Part shown: positions 55,358-63,620 of the stretch, piece by piece
How positions within the stretch are numbered: position 1 is the first letter of the stretch
How the letters are laid out: each line of letters opens with the position of its first letter
Source of the DNA: Pacificibacter marinus
GTDB lineage: Bacteria > Pseudomonadota > Alphaproteobacteria > Rhodobacterales > Rhodobacteraceae
Direction: 5' to 3'
Length of the DNA stretch: 64,000 nucleotides
Assembly (NCBI RefSeq): GCF_900109555.1
Contig: NZ_FNZV01000016.1
Coordinates: forward strand, 27,986 to 91,985
The notes under the pieces: generated by a model
What the model was told of the DNA's origin: nothing
What the model saw: only the letters and a program-made list of their open reading frames with translations
Database searches by the model: none
Position numbers and translations under genes: made by a program

Positions 55358-56113
55358 TTGGATGCCACCACGACCATTATTTCGCTAACGAATCGATTCC
55401 CAAAACTTGATCCTCACGCCGTCGAAAACGCGCGGATTGTGTTGTGTGATCTTGACGGGTGCTTGATCTCAGAGGGGCGCGCGTACAGTGAAACTGCGGG
55501 TTTTGTCGCTGCCTGCGGCGCGCGGTTGTGGATCGTCTCCAACAGTTCAGACACAACAGCTGAAATCATGGCCAAACGCCTTGTCGAGATGGACATTGCC
55601 GTGCCAGCCGCGCGCATTCTGCTGGCCGGAGAGATCGCGCTTAATCATTTGGCCGAGGTCCAAAACATTCGCCATTTGCGCCTCTTTGCCTGTGCAGAAT
55701 TGAAAGCGCGTGCTCGGGCCATGGGGCTTGATCCTGAGGCGCGCGATCCTGATGCGATCCTGCTGTGCCGCGACCCTGGTGTAACGGTTGATACGCTTGG
55801 GGAAATCCTTGCGCTGGTGGCGCGTGGTGTGCCGCTTTGGGTCGCAAATGAAGACCTGTCGCATCCAGGCCATGACAATCAGCCTGTGGCCGAAACGGGC
55901 GCTTTGCTTGCGGCCTTGTGTGCCATCGCGCCTGATCTGCGCTGGAAGTCCCTCGGCAAACCCGACCCGAAAATGCTGTCGATGGCGCTGGCGCAAACGG
56001 GCCTTCGGGCGCAGGACGCGGTCTTTGTTGGGGATAACGCCCTAACAGACGGGCGCGCAGCGGCGGACCTTGGCATGCCTTTCATTCACATCCAAAGGAG
56101 TGCGGCCCAATGA
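55358..56113 (+). CDS. HAD-superfamily phosphatase, NagD-like
   Basis: 251 residues from a TTG at 55358 with AGGAGA eight bases upstream. Motif I is L-C-D-L-D-G-C-L-I (Asp31, Asp33), motif II I-V-S-N-S-S, motif III G-K-P-D-P-K, motif IV V-G-D-N-A-L-T-D-G. NagD-like enzymes remove phosphate from small phosphorylated metabolites. It is the first gene of the operon and overlaps the first permease gene by four bases, so dephosphorylation is linked to import. Confidence 0.88.
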   Translation: MDATTTIISLTNRFPKLDPHAVENARIVLCDLDGCLISEGRAYSETAGFVAACGARLWIVSNSSDTTAEIMAKRLVEMDIAVPAARILLAGEIALNHLAEVQNIRHLRLFACAELKARARAMGLDPEARDPDAILLCRDPGVTVDTLGEILALVARGVPLWVANEDLSHPGHDNQPVAETGALLAALCAIAPDLRWKSLGKPDPKMLSMALAQTGLRAQDAVFVGDNALTDGRAAADLGMPFIHIQRSAAQ

Positions 56114-57036
56114 TCCCGTATCTTGCTCGTGTCGTGGTAAAATCTGTCGTGACCTTGTTTGCGATTTTTACCGTCACATTCATCGCCACACGCCTTTCGG
56201 GCAATCCGATCGATACCTTTCTTGGGGAAGGCCTTACAACTGAAGGGCGTGAGGAGCTGATCCGTTACTTTCAGCTCGATGCATCGCTTTGGCAGCAATA
56301 TCTGGCTTTTTTGCGCGGCGCGATGTCGGGCGAATTTGGACTTAGCTTTATTGATCGCCGTCCTGTTACGCAGGTTGTTGGCGATAGGCTTTGGGCTTCG
56401 GGGCAGCTCTTGCTCGCCTCTGTCGGGCTTACGGTTCTTGTGGCGATCCCACTTGGCGTGCTGGGGGCGATTTATCGCAAAAGTTGGGTTGGGTCGGCAG
56501 TGATGATGATTGCCTTTGCTGGTTATGCCATGCCCTCGTTTATCCTTTCGATCCTTATGGTCCTGACCTTTTCATACTGGCTGAATTGGCTGCCAGTGGT
56601 GGGCAATAGCACGCTGCTGCATTTCATCATGCCGACGATTGCGATGTCTGGTGTCCTTGTTGCCGCGTTGACCCGTTTTACCCGCAACGCCATGCTTGAT
56701 GCGCTAGGTCAGGATTTCATCCGCACAGCTCGCGCCAAAGGCCTGCGCGAGTCCCGCGTGGTTTTGCGCCATGGGCTTGGCAATGCGGGGGTCACGGTGA
56801 TTTCTGTGATCGGATTGCAGGTTGCTGGGCTGGCAGCTGCGGGAAGCGTGGTTGTTGAGAACATCTTTTCTTGGCCCGGCATTGGACAACTGTTGGTGAA
56901 CTCGGCGCTAGAACGCGATTATCCCGTGCTTCAGTTCGGGGTGATCACAGTGGCCATTGCCGTTGTTGTCATCAATGCCATCACCGACATCGCCTACGCG
57001 TTTGCCGATCCGCGCATCCGCCTAGCGCATAGTTAA
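56110..57036 (+). CDS. Dipeptide/oligopeptide-type ABC permease (DppB type)
   Basis: 308 residues, six membrane segments, N-terminal BPD_transp_1_N region ('T-R-L-S-G-N-P-I-D') and an EAA-like loop 'D-F-I-R-T-A-R-A-K-G-L'. Forms the pore with the next gene's product. The family also carries glycosides, opines, nickel and glycerophospho-compounds, so peptides are not implied. Confidence 0.93.
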   Translation: MIPYLARVVVKSVVTLFAIFTVTFIATRLSGNPIDTFLGEGLTTEGREELIRYFQLDASLWQQYLAFLRGAMSGEFGLSFIDRRPVTQVVGDRLWASGQLLLASVGLTVLVAIPLGVLGAIYRKSWVGSAVMMIAFAGYAMPSFILSILMVLTFSYWLNWLPVVGNSTLLHFIMPTIAMSGVLVAALTRFTRNAMLDALGQDFIRTARAKGLRESRVVLRHGLGNAGVTVISVIGLQVAGLAAAGSVVVENIFSWPGIGQLLVNSALERDYPVLQFGVITVAIAVVVINAITDIAYAFADPRIRLAHS

Positions 57037-57047
57037 GGAATAAGATC

Positions 57048-57926
57048 ATGGTTCAACTCGCAGATCCCATCATGCGCCTAAGCAAGCGCAAAGCCAACCA
57101 AACCAACTTTATCCAAAAAACGGCAATTGCCATTGCGATCCTTTTGTTTGCTTCGGCCTTTTTTGCACCGCTGATTGTACCGTTTGATCCTTTGGACCAA
57201 AGCCTACTCAGTCGTCTGCGTCCGCCGCTTGGGTTTGAACGTTTTGCTGTGGGGCATTGGGCCGGGACAGATGAACTGGGCCGTGATGTTCTTTCGCGCG
57301 CTTTGCACGGGATGCGGCTGACGCTTTCACTGGCTTTTGCGGGCGCTGTGATTGGTCTGTTGATCGGCGGTACGCTGGGCTTGATCGCGGGTCTACGCCA
57401 AGGTTGGGCTGAAGACGCGATCATGTCCTTGGTGGATATGCAAATCGCCATTCCGTTTACGCTTGTGGCCTTGTTAATCCTGTCGCTGATGGGGTCAAGC
57501 CTGACCGTGCTTGTCATGGTGCTTGGTATCGCAGGGTGGGAACAATACGCGCGGATCGTGCGCGCCGAAGTGCGCCGCCTTAGCGCGCTGCCGTTCATAG
57601 AGGCCGCTTGGACCGCAGGGGCAGGGCCGATCTACATCGCTTGGCGCCATGTGCTGCCCAATTTGATTTCACCGCTTGTGGTGCAGTTCACCCTAGCGCT
57701 TTCCAACATCGTGATCCTTGAAAGTACGCTCAGCTTTCTTGGGCTTGGCGTGCAACCCCCACAGCCCTCGCTTGGCTCAATGGTTGGGCTTGGCCGCGAT
57801 TACATGCCAACGGCGCCTTGGATCGTGCTTGTTCCTGCGGCGCTGATCATGGCGCTGACCTTTAGCGTGCAGATATTAGGCGATTGGCTGCGTGATCGTG
57901 CCGATGTGCGTCTGCGCGACAGATAA
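57048..57926 (+). CDS. Dipeptide/oligopeptide-type ABC permease (DppC type)
   Basis: 292 residues, six membrane segments. N-terminal DppC pattern 'L-I-V-P-F-D-P-L-D-Q' and 'G-T-D-E-L-G-R-D-V-L-S-R'. The EAA loop is 'P-F-I-E-A-A-W-T-A-G-A-G'. AAGGAAT precedes the ATG. Confidence 0.93.
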   Translation: MVQLADPIMRLSKRKANQTNFIQKTAIAIAILLFASAFFAPLIVPFDPLDQSLLSRLRPPLGFERFAVGHWAGTDELGRDVLSRALHGMRLTLSLAFAGAVIGLLIGGTLGLIAGLRQGWAEDAIMSLVDMQIAIPFTLVALLILSLMGSSLTVLVMVLGIAGWEQYARIVRAEVRRLSALPFIEAAWTAGAGPIYIAWRHVLPNLISPLVVQFTLALSNIVILESTLSFLGLGVQPPQPSLGSMVGLGRDYMPTAPWIVLVPAALIMALTFSVQILGDWLRDRADVRLRDR

Positions 57927-57999
57927 CCCCGAAATAACCTCTCAAAGAGCCGCACCAAACGGCCTTAATTCATGACTGAAAACAAAACCGGAGAACTTC

Positions 58000-59550
58000 A
58001 TGTTCCGACTAATGTTAGCAACTGCTCTCGCCGCGCTGCCGCTTGCTGCCAGCGCCCAAGAAATCACTGTTGGGGCTGCCAATATGGCCGCCTATCTTGA
58101 CCCTGGCCGCGATCATTCCAACGTGGGATCGCAGTTCTATTACAATAGCTTTGATACGCTGATTGATCGCGATCATACCAAACTTGCGCCTGAGTGGGAG
58201 CCGGCGCTGGCGACCTCTTGGGAACTCATCGAACCGACCATCATGGAGCTGAAACTGCGCGAGAATGTGAAATTTCACAACGGCGATGCCATGACAGCCG
58301 ATGATGTGATTTTCTCGCTTAACCGCATGATGCAAGCGACATTCCCCCCCTATGTTGTGCGCGCCAAGGATCGACTGGCCAACTTCCCGATGGCTGAAAA
58401 AGTCGATGAACACACCATCCGCATTCGCGCCAACCGCGAAGAGCCGCTTTGGGAAACACTCATCTCGCTTCAGCAAGTGATGATCATCCCCGAAGCCTAT
58501 ACAAAAGCTCTGACTGGTGACCCACTTGTGGCTGAAGACAGCGATTTTGAGGCCTTCGCGCTTGCCCCTGTTGGCACTGGGCCTTATCGCATCGAAACAT
58601 TCCAACCTGGCGAAAGTCTGGTGTGGGAACGCTTTGATAATTTCTGGGGTGATAAAGCTCCGCTGGAACGCGTCAATGTTGTGCAAATTTCTGAAACGGC
58701 CAGTCGCCTGACCGCGCTTAAAACGGGTGAGGCGGACATCATCACCAATATCGCGCCTGATCAGCTATCCCTGATCGACAAAGATAAAAACCTTAAAACA
58801 GCAGGCTCAGCGACGGCACTGTTTCATGTGATGATCATGAACCAAAACCACCCTAAGCTGGAAGATCCGCGCATTCGCCAAGCGATGAGCCTTGCCATTG
58901 ATCGCGATGCTCTGAACGAAGCGCTGTGGCTTGGCAAAGGGGTCGTTCCCTCAACCCATACTATGGCAGAAATGGGTGCGCTGCATCAGCCTGATCTTGT
59001 AACGTTCGAATACGATCCAGAACGCGCCAAAGCCCTTTTGAAAGAGGCCGGCTATGACGGGTTTGAAATCACGTTCGATACCGCCCCAAGCTATTACACC
59101 AATGGTCTGTTGGCCGCGCAAGCGATCATGGAAATGTGGGCGGCTGTGGGTCTTAACGGCAAGGTTGTTGTTGGCGATAAATGGACAGGAAATTCGCCTG
59201 ATCTGATGGCGCGCAACTGGTCTAACCCGATGTATTTCGCTGATCCCTTCGGCTCATTCGGAGTGATGTGGGCCCCTGATGGTCCATCGCAAAGCGAAGG
59301 CCGTTTTAACACCGATGCAGACTATGCTCAGAAATGGGAACGCTTCCGGTATTCCACTGATCTTGAAGAGCGCAAAGTGGCCTATGCCGAGCTGATGGAA
59401 CGGGTGAAAGAAAACCCCGCAGTTCTGCCGCTTTATCGTCCGTTTGAAAGCTGGGGCATGAAAAATGCGATCAACTGGGCACCGATGCCTGGCCATATCC
59501 CCTATGTTCTCGATTTTCGCGCGGGCAGCATTACGCTGACCGATAGCTAA
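58000..59550 (+). CDS. Dipeptide-type ABC solute-binding protein (SBP family 5)
   Basis: 516 residues. Signal peptide with cleavage after A-S-A near residue 19. 'L-R-E-N-V-K-F-H-N-G-D-A-M-T-A-D-D-V' and 'R-Q-A-M-S-L-A-I-D-R' are family 5 signatures. The ligand is unknown; the phosphatases in the operon hint at a phosphorylated compound. A fragment nearly identical to its codons 169-195 lies at 41591. Confidence 0.93.
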   Translation: MFRLMLATALAALPLAASAQEITVGAANMAAYLDPGRDHSNVGSQFYYNSFDTLIDRDHTKLAPEWEPALATSWELIEPTIMELKLRENVKFHNGDAMTADDVIFSLNRMMQATFPPYVVRAKDRLANFPMAEKVDEHTIRIRANREEPLWETLISLQQVMIIPEAYTKALTGDPLVAEDSDFEAFALAPVGTGPYRIETFQPGESLVWERFDNFWGDKAPLERVNVVQISETASRLTALKTGEADIITNIAPDQLSLIDKDKNLKTAGSATALFHVMIMNQNHPKLEDPRIRQAMSLAIDRDALNEALWLGKGVVPSTHTMAEMGALHQPDLVTFEYDPERAKALLKEAGYDGFEITFDTAPSYYTNGLLAAQAIMEMWAAVGLNGKVVVGDKWTGNSPDLMARNWSNPMYFADPFGSFGVMWAPDGPSQSEGRFNTDADYAQKWERFRYSTDLEERKVAYAELMERVKENPAVLPLYRPFESWGMKNAINWAPMPGHIPYVLDFRAGSITLTDS

Positions 59551-59562
59551 CCCGAACTTGTG

Positions 59563-59581
59563 CCGGGTGCATAGCGCCCGG
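59563..59581. terminator. Hairpin after the binding-protein gene
   Basis: CCGGGTGC (59563-59570) and GCGCCCGG (59574-59581) pair with one wobble and a three-base loop. No T-run. As in the two sugar operons it follows the binding-protein gene. Confidence 0.55.
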
Positions 59582-59606
59582 TACTCCCTCCAAAGGAGCC
59601 ATATCC

Positions 59607-60452
59607 ATGACCCGGATAGCCATTGTAACCGATATTCACCACGGCGCGCCTTCGCATACCAAACGCGGCGACACCGCCCTTGATTTGCTTGGTCAATTTA
59701 CGGATTGGGCCAATGCTGAAAAGCCTGATCTTGTGCTTGATTTGGGGGATCGCATCTCTGATGTCGACACGCCAACTGATAAGCGGCTGGAGCGCGAAGT
59801 TGCCGATGTTTTCGCACGCCTCGAAATGCCCGTACACCACATCTGCGGCAACCATGACCGCGATCATTTGTGCGTTATAGACAACGTTGAAATTCTTGGT
59901 GCAGACCTCGGAAATCAAATCATTGATCTCGGCGATTGGCAGCTTGTTTTGTGGCGCGCCGATGCGAAAATTCATCGCCAGACCCAGCGCCACGCCTTTG
60001 ATCTGCCCGAGGCAGATTTGCTCTGGCTGTCCCAGACAGCACAGCGTGCGGAAAAGCCAACATTGGTTGCCAGCCATGTTCCCTTTTCTGGCCACAGTCA
60101 GATCGGAAATTATTACTTTCAGCGCAATGCATCTGTCTCAACCTATCCCCAAGCGGATCGCGCCCGCGCGGCCCTTGCTCAAGCTCGTGTTCCGGTTGCG
60201 TGTATCGCAGGTCACGTGCATTGGAATACAGTGACAACGGTAGATGGCATTTCCCATCTTACCCAACAAAGCCTCACCGAAAGCTTCACAACATCGGGCG
60301 AACCGGCACGGGCTTGGGGCATGGTCACGCTTGGTAAAACGCTGCATTGGCAAGTCTATGGCGATGATCCGTTTGAAGCACGCATCACCCCGTCGCATCA
60401 ACGCTGGACGCCGCCCTTGGCCCCTTTCTTATCAGAGGTTGCAGGCAAATGA
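59607..60452 (+). CDS. Calcineurin-like metallophosphoesterase
   Basis: 281 residues. Metal-site motifs in order: T-D-I-H-H-G, L-G-D-R, G-N-H-D, S-H-V-P (in place of a GH) and G-H-V-H. No signal peptide, so cytoplasmic. It is a phosphomonoesterase or phosphodiesterase. With the HAD phosphatase at the operon start, a two-step route can be imagined: diester cleavage then removal of phosphate. It overlaps the ATPase gene by four bases. Confidence 0.9.
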   Translation: MTRIAIVTDIHHGAPSHTKRGDTALDLLGQFTDWANAEKPDLVLDLGDRISDVDTPTDKRLEREVADVFARLEMPVHHICGNHDRDHLCVIDNVEILGADLGNQIIDLGDWQLVLWRADAKIHRQTQRHAFDLPEADLLWLSQTAQRAEKPTLVASHVPFSGHSQIGNYYFQRNASVSTYPQADRARAALAQARVPVACIAGHVHWNTVTTVDGISHLTQQSLTESFTTSGEPARAWGMVTLGKTLHWQVYGDDPFEARITPSHQRWTPPLAPFLSEVAGK

Positions 60453-62185
60453 ACCTAAGCCCCCTCAACTCGCCCGTTTTGTCTGTTCGTGATCTGCATG
60501 TTGCTTTTGGCGATACCGAGGCCGTTCACGGGCTCTCCTTTGATATCCACCGCGGCGAAACGCTTGCATTGGTTGGAGAAAGCGGATCAGGCAAAAGCGC
60601 AACTGCGCTTTCGATCCTACGCTTGATTGAGCGGGAGGGGGGGCGCATCGCCAGCGGCGAAATCCGCATAAACGGCACGCAACCAGCTGAGATTACCACT
60701 CTTGGCGCATCCCAACTGCGGGCCTTGCGAGGTGATCGGATCGCGATGATTTTTCAAGAGCCTATGACATCGCTCAATCCAGTAATGACAATCGGCGCAC
60801 AGATTTGTGAAACCCTTTCGCTGCATCTTGGCCTGAGGGGGCGCGCTGCGCACGATGCGGCCCTTACGGCCTTAGAACGGGTGAAAATTCCGGACCCAGA
60901 ACGGCGTTTAAACCAATACCCGCATGAGCTTTCTGGCGGCTTGCGCCAGCGGGTGATGATCGCCATGGCGCTGACGTGCGAACCCGAAGTGTTGATCGCG
61001 GACGAGCCAACAACCGCGCTTGATGTCACCACCCAAGCAGAAATCCTCAAACTGATCGCGTCTTTGCAAAAAGACATGGGCATGGCCGTTTTGTTCATTA
61101 CGCACGATCTTGGCGTTGTGGATGAAATCGCAGATCGGGTCGTGGTGCTTAAAGATGGGTGCAAGGTTGAAGAGGGCTTTACGTCCACTCTTTTTGCGGC
61201 CCCAAATGCGCCTTATACAAAAGAGCTGATGGCTGCGTCGCCGCGTCTGGGCGAGGGCGCACCTGTCCCGCTCAACGTGACCGAAACCGTGCTGCGGGTG
61301 CGCAATTTAACGACAGCCTATGGCGGCGGGTTGTTTTCGCGCCAAAGCGCGGTCGCGGCCGTAAGCGATGTGTCTATCGAATTGGGGCGCGGCGAGACGC
61401 TTGGCTTGGTTGGGGAATCTGGCTGCGGGAAATCGACCCTTGCGCGGTCAATCATGCGGTTGGTCGAGCCATCCGCCGGTGAGATTGAGCTGCGTGGGCA
61501 CCGCATAGATGGGCTTTCAAGGGCCGCGCTCAAGCCGCATCGCGCTGATATTCAGATGGTCTTTCAAGATCCCTATGCCTCGCTAAATCCACGGATGTCG
61601 ATCCGTGATGTAGTAACCGAACCGGCCTTTTTGCACGGACTGGTTGATTACCAGGGGCGGCGCGATTTAGCGCTTGATCTGTTGTCTCGGGTGGGGCTTA
61701 CATCTGATGCTGTAGACCGCTTCGCGCATCAGTTCTCTGGTGGCCAGCGCCAGCGCATCTGCATCGCGCGTGCCCTTTCTGTTAAGCCTAAGATCATTGT
61801 CGCAGACGAGGCCGTCTCGGCACTCGATGTGTCCAACGCTCGACGCATCACAGAGCTTTTGGCCGATATTCAACAGCGTGATGGCGTGTCTATGCTGTTT
61901 ATCAGTCATGATATCGCGGTTGTTGAACGGGTCAGTCACCGGATCGCGGTTATGCTGAAAGGGGAAATCGTTGAAACAGGTCCAACGGGCCAAGTTCTAA
62001 ATAATCCTCAACATGCCTATACCAAACGCCTTTTATCGGCTGTGCCTCGGCTTGATCGTGCTCAGGCTGTCAGTGGCACATCGGGCATAAGGTCTTTGGC
62101 CCCCGCATTATCCGCGGTCATCGCGCTAAACGGGGGCGCGTCCTATGACAGGACATTAGATGAGTACAAGTTCGATGGATATTGA
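60449..62185 (+). CDS. Dipeptide-type ABC ATPase, DppD-DppF fusion
   Basis: 578 residues with two complete ABC domains. First: G-E-S-G-S-G-K-S-A, L-S-G-G-L-R-Q-R, L-I-A-D-E-P-T-T-A-L-D. Second (from about 285): G-E-S-G-C-G-K-S-T, F-S-G-G-Q-R-Q-R, I-V-A-D-E-A-V-S-A-L-D (Ala-Val replaces the usual Pro-Thr/Val). Fusions of this kind occur in rhizobial and Rhodobacterales transporters of the family. Last gene of the operon. Confidence 0.93.
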   Translation: MNLSPLNSPVLSVRDLHVAFGDTEAVHGLSFDIHRGETLALVGESGSGKSATALSILRLIEREGGRIASGEIRINGTQPAEITTLGASQLRALRGDRIAMIFQEPMTSLNPVMTIGAQICETLSLHLGLRGRAAHDAALTALERVKIPDPERRLNQYPHELSGGLRQRVMIAMALTCEPEVLIADEPTTALDVTTQAEILKLIASLQKDMGMAVLFITHDLGVVDEIADRVVVLKDGCKVEEGFTSTLFAAPNAPYTKELMAASPRLGEGAPVPLNVTETVLRVRNLTTAYGGGLFSRQSAVAAVSDVSIELGRGETLGLVGESGCGKSTLARSIMRLVEPSAGEIELRGHRIDGLSRAALKPHRADIQMVFQDPYASLNPRMSIRDVVTEPAFLHGLVDYQGRRDLALDLLSRVGLTSDAVDRFAHQFSGGQRQRICIARALSVKPKIIVADEAVSALDVSNARRITELLADIQQRDGVSMLFISHDIAVVERVSHRIAVMLKGEIVETGPTGQVLNNPQHAYTKRLLSAVPRLDRAQAVSGTSGIRSLAPALSAVIALNGGASYDRTLDEYKFDGY

Positions 62186-62349
62186 AAAATAGACGGAGTA
62201 CTTAGTGTACTTGACTGATCTGTGGTGGAAATACCAATATTCATAGCTTCAAAATGTTGCGCTATTTGTGTTTAGAACAGAACAAGCACAGAACGGGAAT
62301 GAGTAGCACTGTGGGTAGAATATACTATCTACTCATAACTAAGGTCAGC

Positions 62350-62411
62350 TAAGCTATTGAAAGTAAATGGAGGCGAGTAGGAGAATCGAACTCCTGTACA
62401 CGGATTTGCAA
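62350..62411 (-). tRNA. 3' fragment of tRNA-Cys with flanking repeat, attachment-site-like
   Basis: Minus-strand bases 62411-62368 are identical to the last 44 bases of the copy at 9972-10020, from anticodon loop through T-arm to CCA. Beyond CCA another 18 bases match the 45 kb copy. Similarity stops sharply after TTGCAA of the anticodon loop, and no 5' half follows. It lies in the same direction as the 45276 copy, so the two are direct repeats 17.1 kb apart. Confidence 0.88.
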
Positions 62412-62416
62412 GACTA

Positions 62417-62456
62417 AGCATCTAATTGATTTTAATCATTAAAGTGATTAGATGCT
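62417..62456. repeat. Inverted repeat beside the tRNA-Cys fragment
   Basis: AGCATCTAAT (62417-62426) and ATTAGATGCT (62447-62456) are perfect ten-base arms around an AT-rich loop of 20 bases. It begins six bases from the end of the tRNA match. It may be a terminator or a recombinase arm-type site. The rest of 62186-62629 has no gene. Confidence 0.6.
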
Positions 62457-62629
62457 CTCTGTAATTGGACGGAACATAGCGTGAAGGTTTAGACTTCATA
62501 TAGGCTAAAAGCGGTTGACTTTAAGTCGATCAGAGGTGCCACACTTCAGTCTTACCGTCACAAGTTTTGACGTGAAAATTTTTCTCGCTATAGTTCTCAG
62601 ATTGCATAATTTCAAAATAGAGTTTCAAC

Positions 62630-63211
62630 TTGTTTAGATTTCCATCCTTCAGCTCACTTCTTAGGTCATTTTTTCGCGAAAAACCCAAAGTCCCTAAGGA
62701 GCCTCAAAGACAGTACTCGCCTAAGCCAGTAATACGATTGGCAACCCCTAGTGTGGTTCGGACACCACCTACCAGACCATTGTCTCCAGAGGCGAAAGCA
62801 TCTCCAAAGGTTGGGCTGAGCTACGATAAAACCCTTTCTGGAAAGTGTTATGTCGTCGATGGGGATACAATTCGCATTGGCAAGATCAACATCCGCTTGG
62901 CTGGCATAGACGCCCCCGAACTGGAGCACCCTTGGGGCCAAAAATCCAAATGGGAATTGGTCAGGCTATGCAAAGGGCAGGTTATTACAGCCGAATTAGA
63001 GCCCGACATTTCATATGACCGCGTCGTTGCGACTTGCTTATTGCCTGACGGACGCGATCTTAGCGCGGAAATGGTCAAAGCTGGCCTTGCAATTGACTGG
63101 CCAAAGTTCTCGGGCGGCAAATATGCAGAATTCGAACCGGATGGCGTTCGTAAAAAACACTGGAAAGCCGCTGCAAGGCAGCGCGGTCATATGCATGTTT
63201 TTAACAAGTAA
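62630..63211 (+). CDS. Thermonuclease-like (SNase fold) protein
   Basis: 193 residues from a TTG at 62630 (weak ribosome site, start uncertain). Residues 1-65 are Pro/Ser/Lys-rich and probably disordered. Then the SNase domain: 'Y-V-V-D-G-D-T-I-R-I', 'R-L-A-G-I-D-A-P-E', and 'S-Y-D-R-V-V-A-T-C' with the catalytic Arg. 'L-S-A-E-M-V-K-A-G-L-A' completes it. Cleaves DNA/RNA with Ca2+. No clear signal peptide; a hydrophobic stretch at residues 3-14 might serve as an anchor. Confidence 0.85.
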   Translation: MFRFPSFSSLLRSFFREKPKVPKEPQRQYSPKPVIRLATPSVVRTPPTRPLSPEAKASPKVGLSYDKTLSGKCYVVDGDTIRIGKINIRLAGIDAPELEHPWGQKSKWELVRLCKGQVITAELEPDISYDRVVATCLLPDGRDLSAEMVKAGLAIDWPKFSGGKYAEFEPDGVRKKHWKAAARQRGHMHVFNK

Positions 63212-63343
63212 GCGCCGCAGCTCTGGATCGGCCATTCGCTGGCTAAGATATAGTTGCATTTGGGGAATGTCGCCGCGTACCTTAAATTGTATTTAGCCAT
63301 TTGGATGTCTTATCCATACGGCAGCTCAAAGGGGATTTTCGGA

Positions 63344-63571
63344 ATGGACGGCGCAGCAAGTCTAGTTGGAATAGTACTGTTTTTATGGCTCATCGTGTAT
63401 GTTTGTGTCCTTCTTCCAATGTCGATGGCGGCAGCGCGCGGCAGGTCAAGGTTAGGGTGGCTTCTTCTGACGCTCTTATTTTCACCGTTTATTTCAATCA
63501 TCGCCCTTATGGTTTTAGGCCCGACCGCCGAACTTGTAATTGCCGAAATGAACGAAGACGGTTCGAATTGA
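63344..63571 (+). CDS. Small two-helix membrane protein
   Basis: 75 residues from an ATG at 63344 (GGGG upstream). Two hydrophobic segments (residues about 5-25 and 36-55) separated by a basic loop (A-A-R-G-R-S-R), then a polar acidic tail. Resembles small phospholipase-D-nuclease-like or 'PLDc_N' style membrane proteins only in layout. In-frame starts at 63254 and 63305 are possible. Confidence 0.5.
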   Translation: MDGAASLVGIVLFLWLIVYVCVLLPMSMAAARGRSRLGWLLLTLLFSPFISIIALMVLGPTAELVIAEMNEDGSN

Positions 63572-63591
63572 AATCGGTTCTCTTATTCTAG

Positions 63592-63620
63592 AAAACGCAT
63601 GGCAGATACCGTTGCGTTTT
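63592..63620. terminator. Hairpin with flanking A/T tracts after the small membrane gene
   Basis: AAAACGCA (63592-63599) and TGCGTTTT (63613-63620) pair perfectly around a 13-base loop; the right arm ends in TTTT. A weak rho-independent terminator for the gene ending at 63571, possibly working in both directions. Confidence 0.5.
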
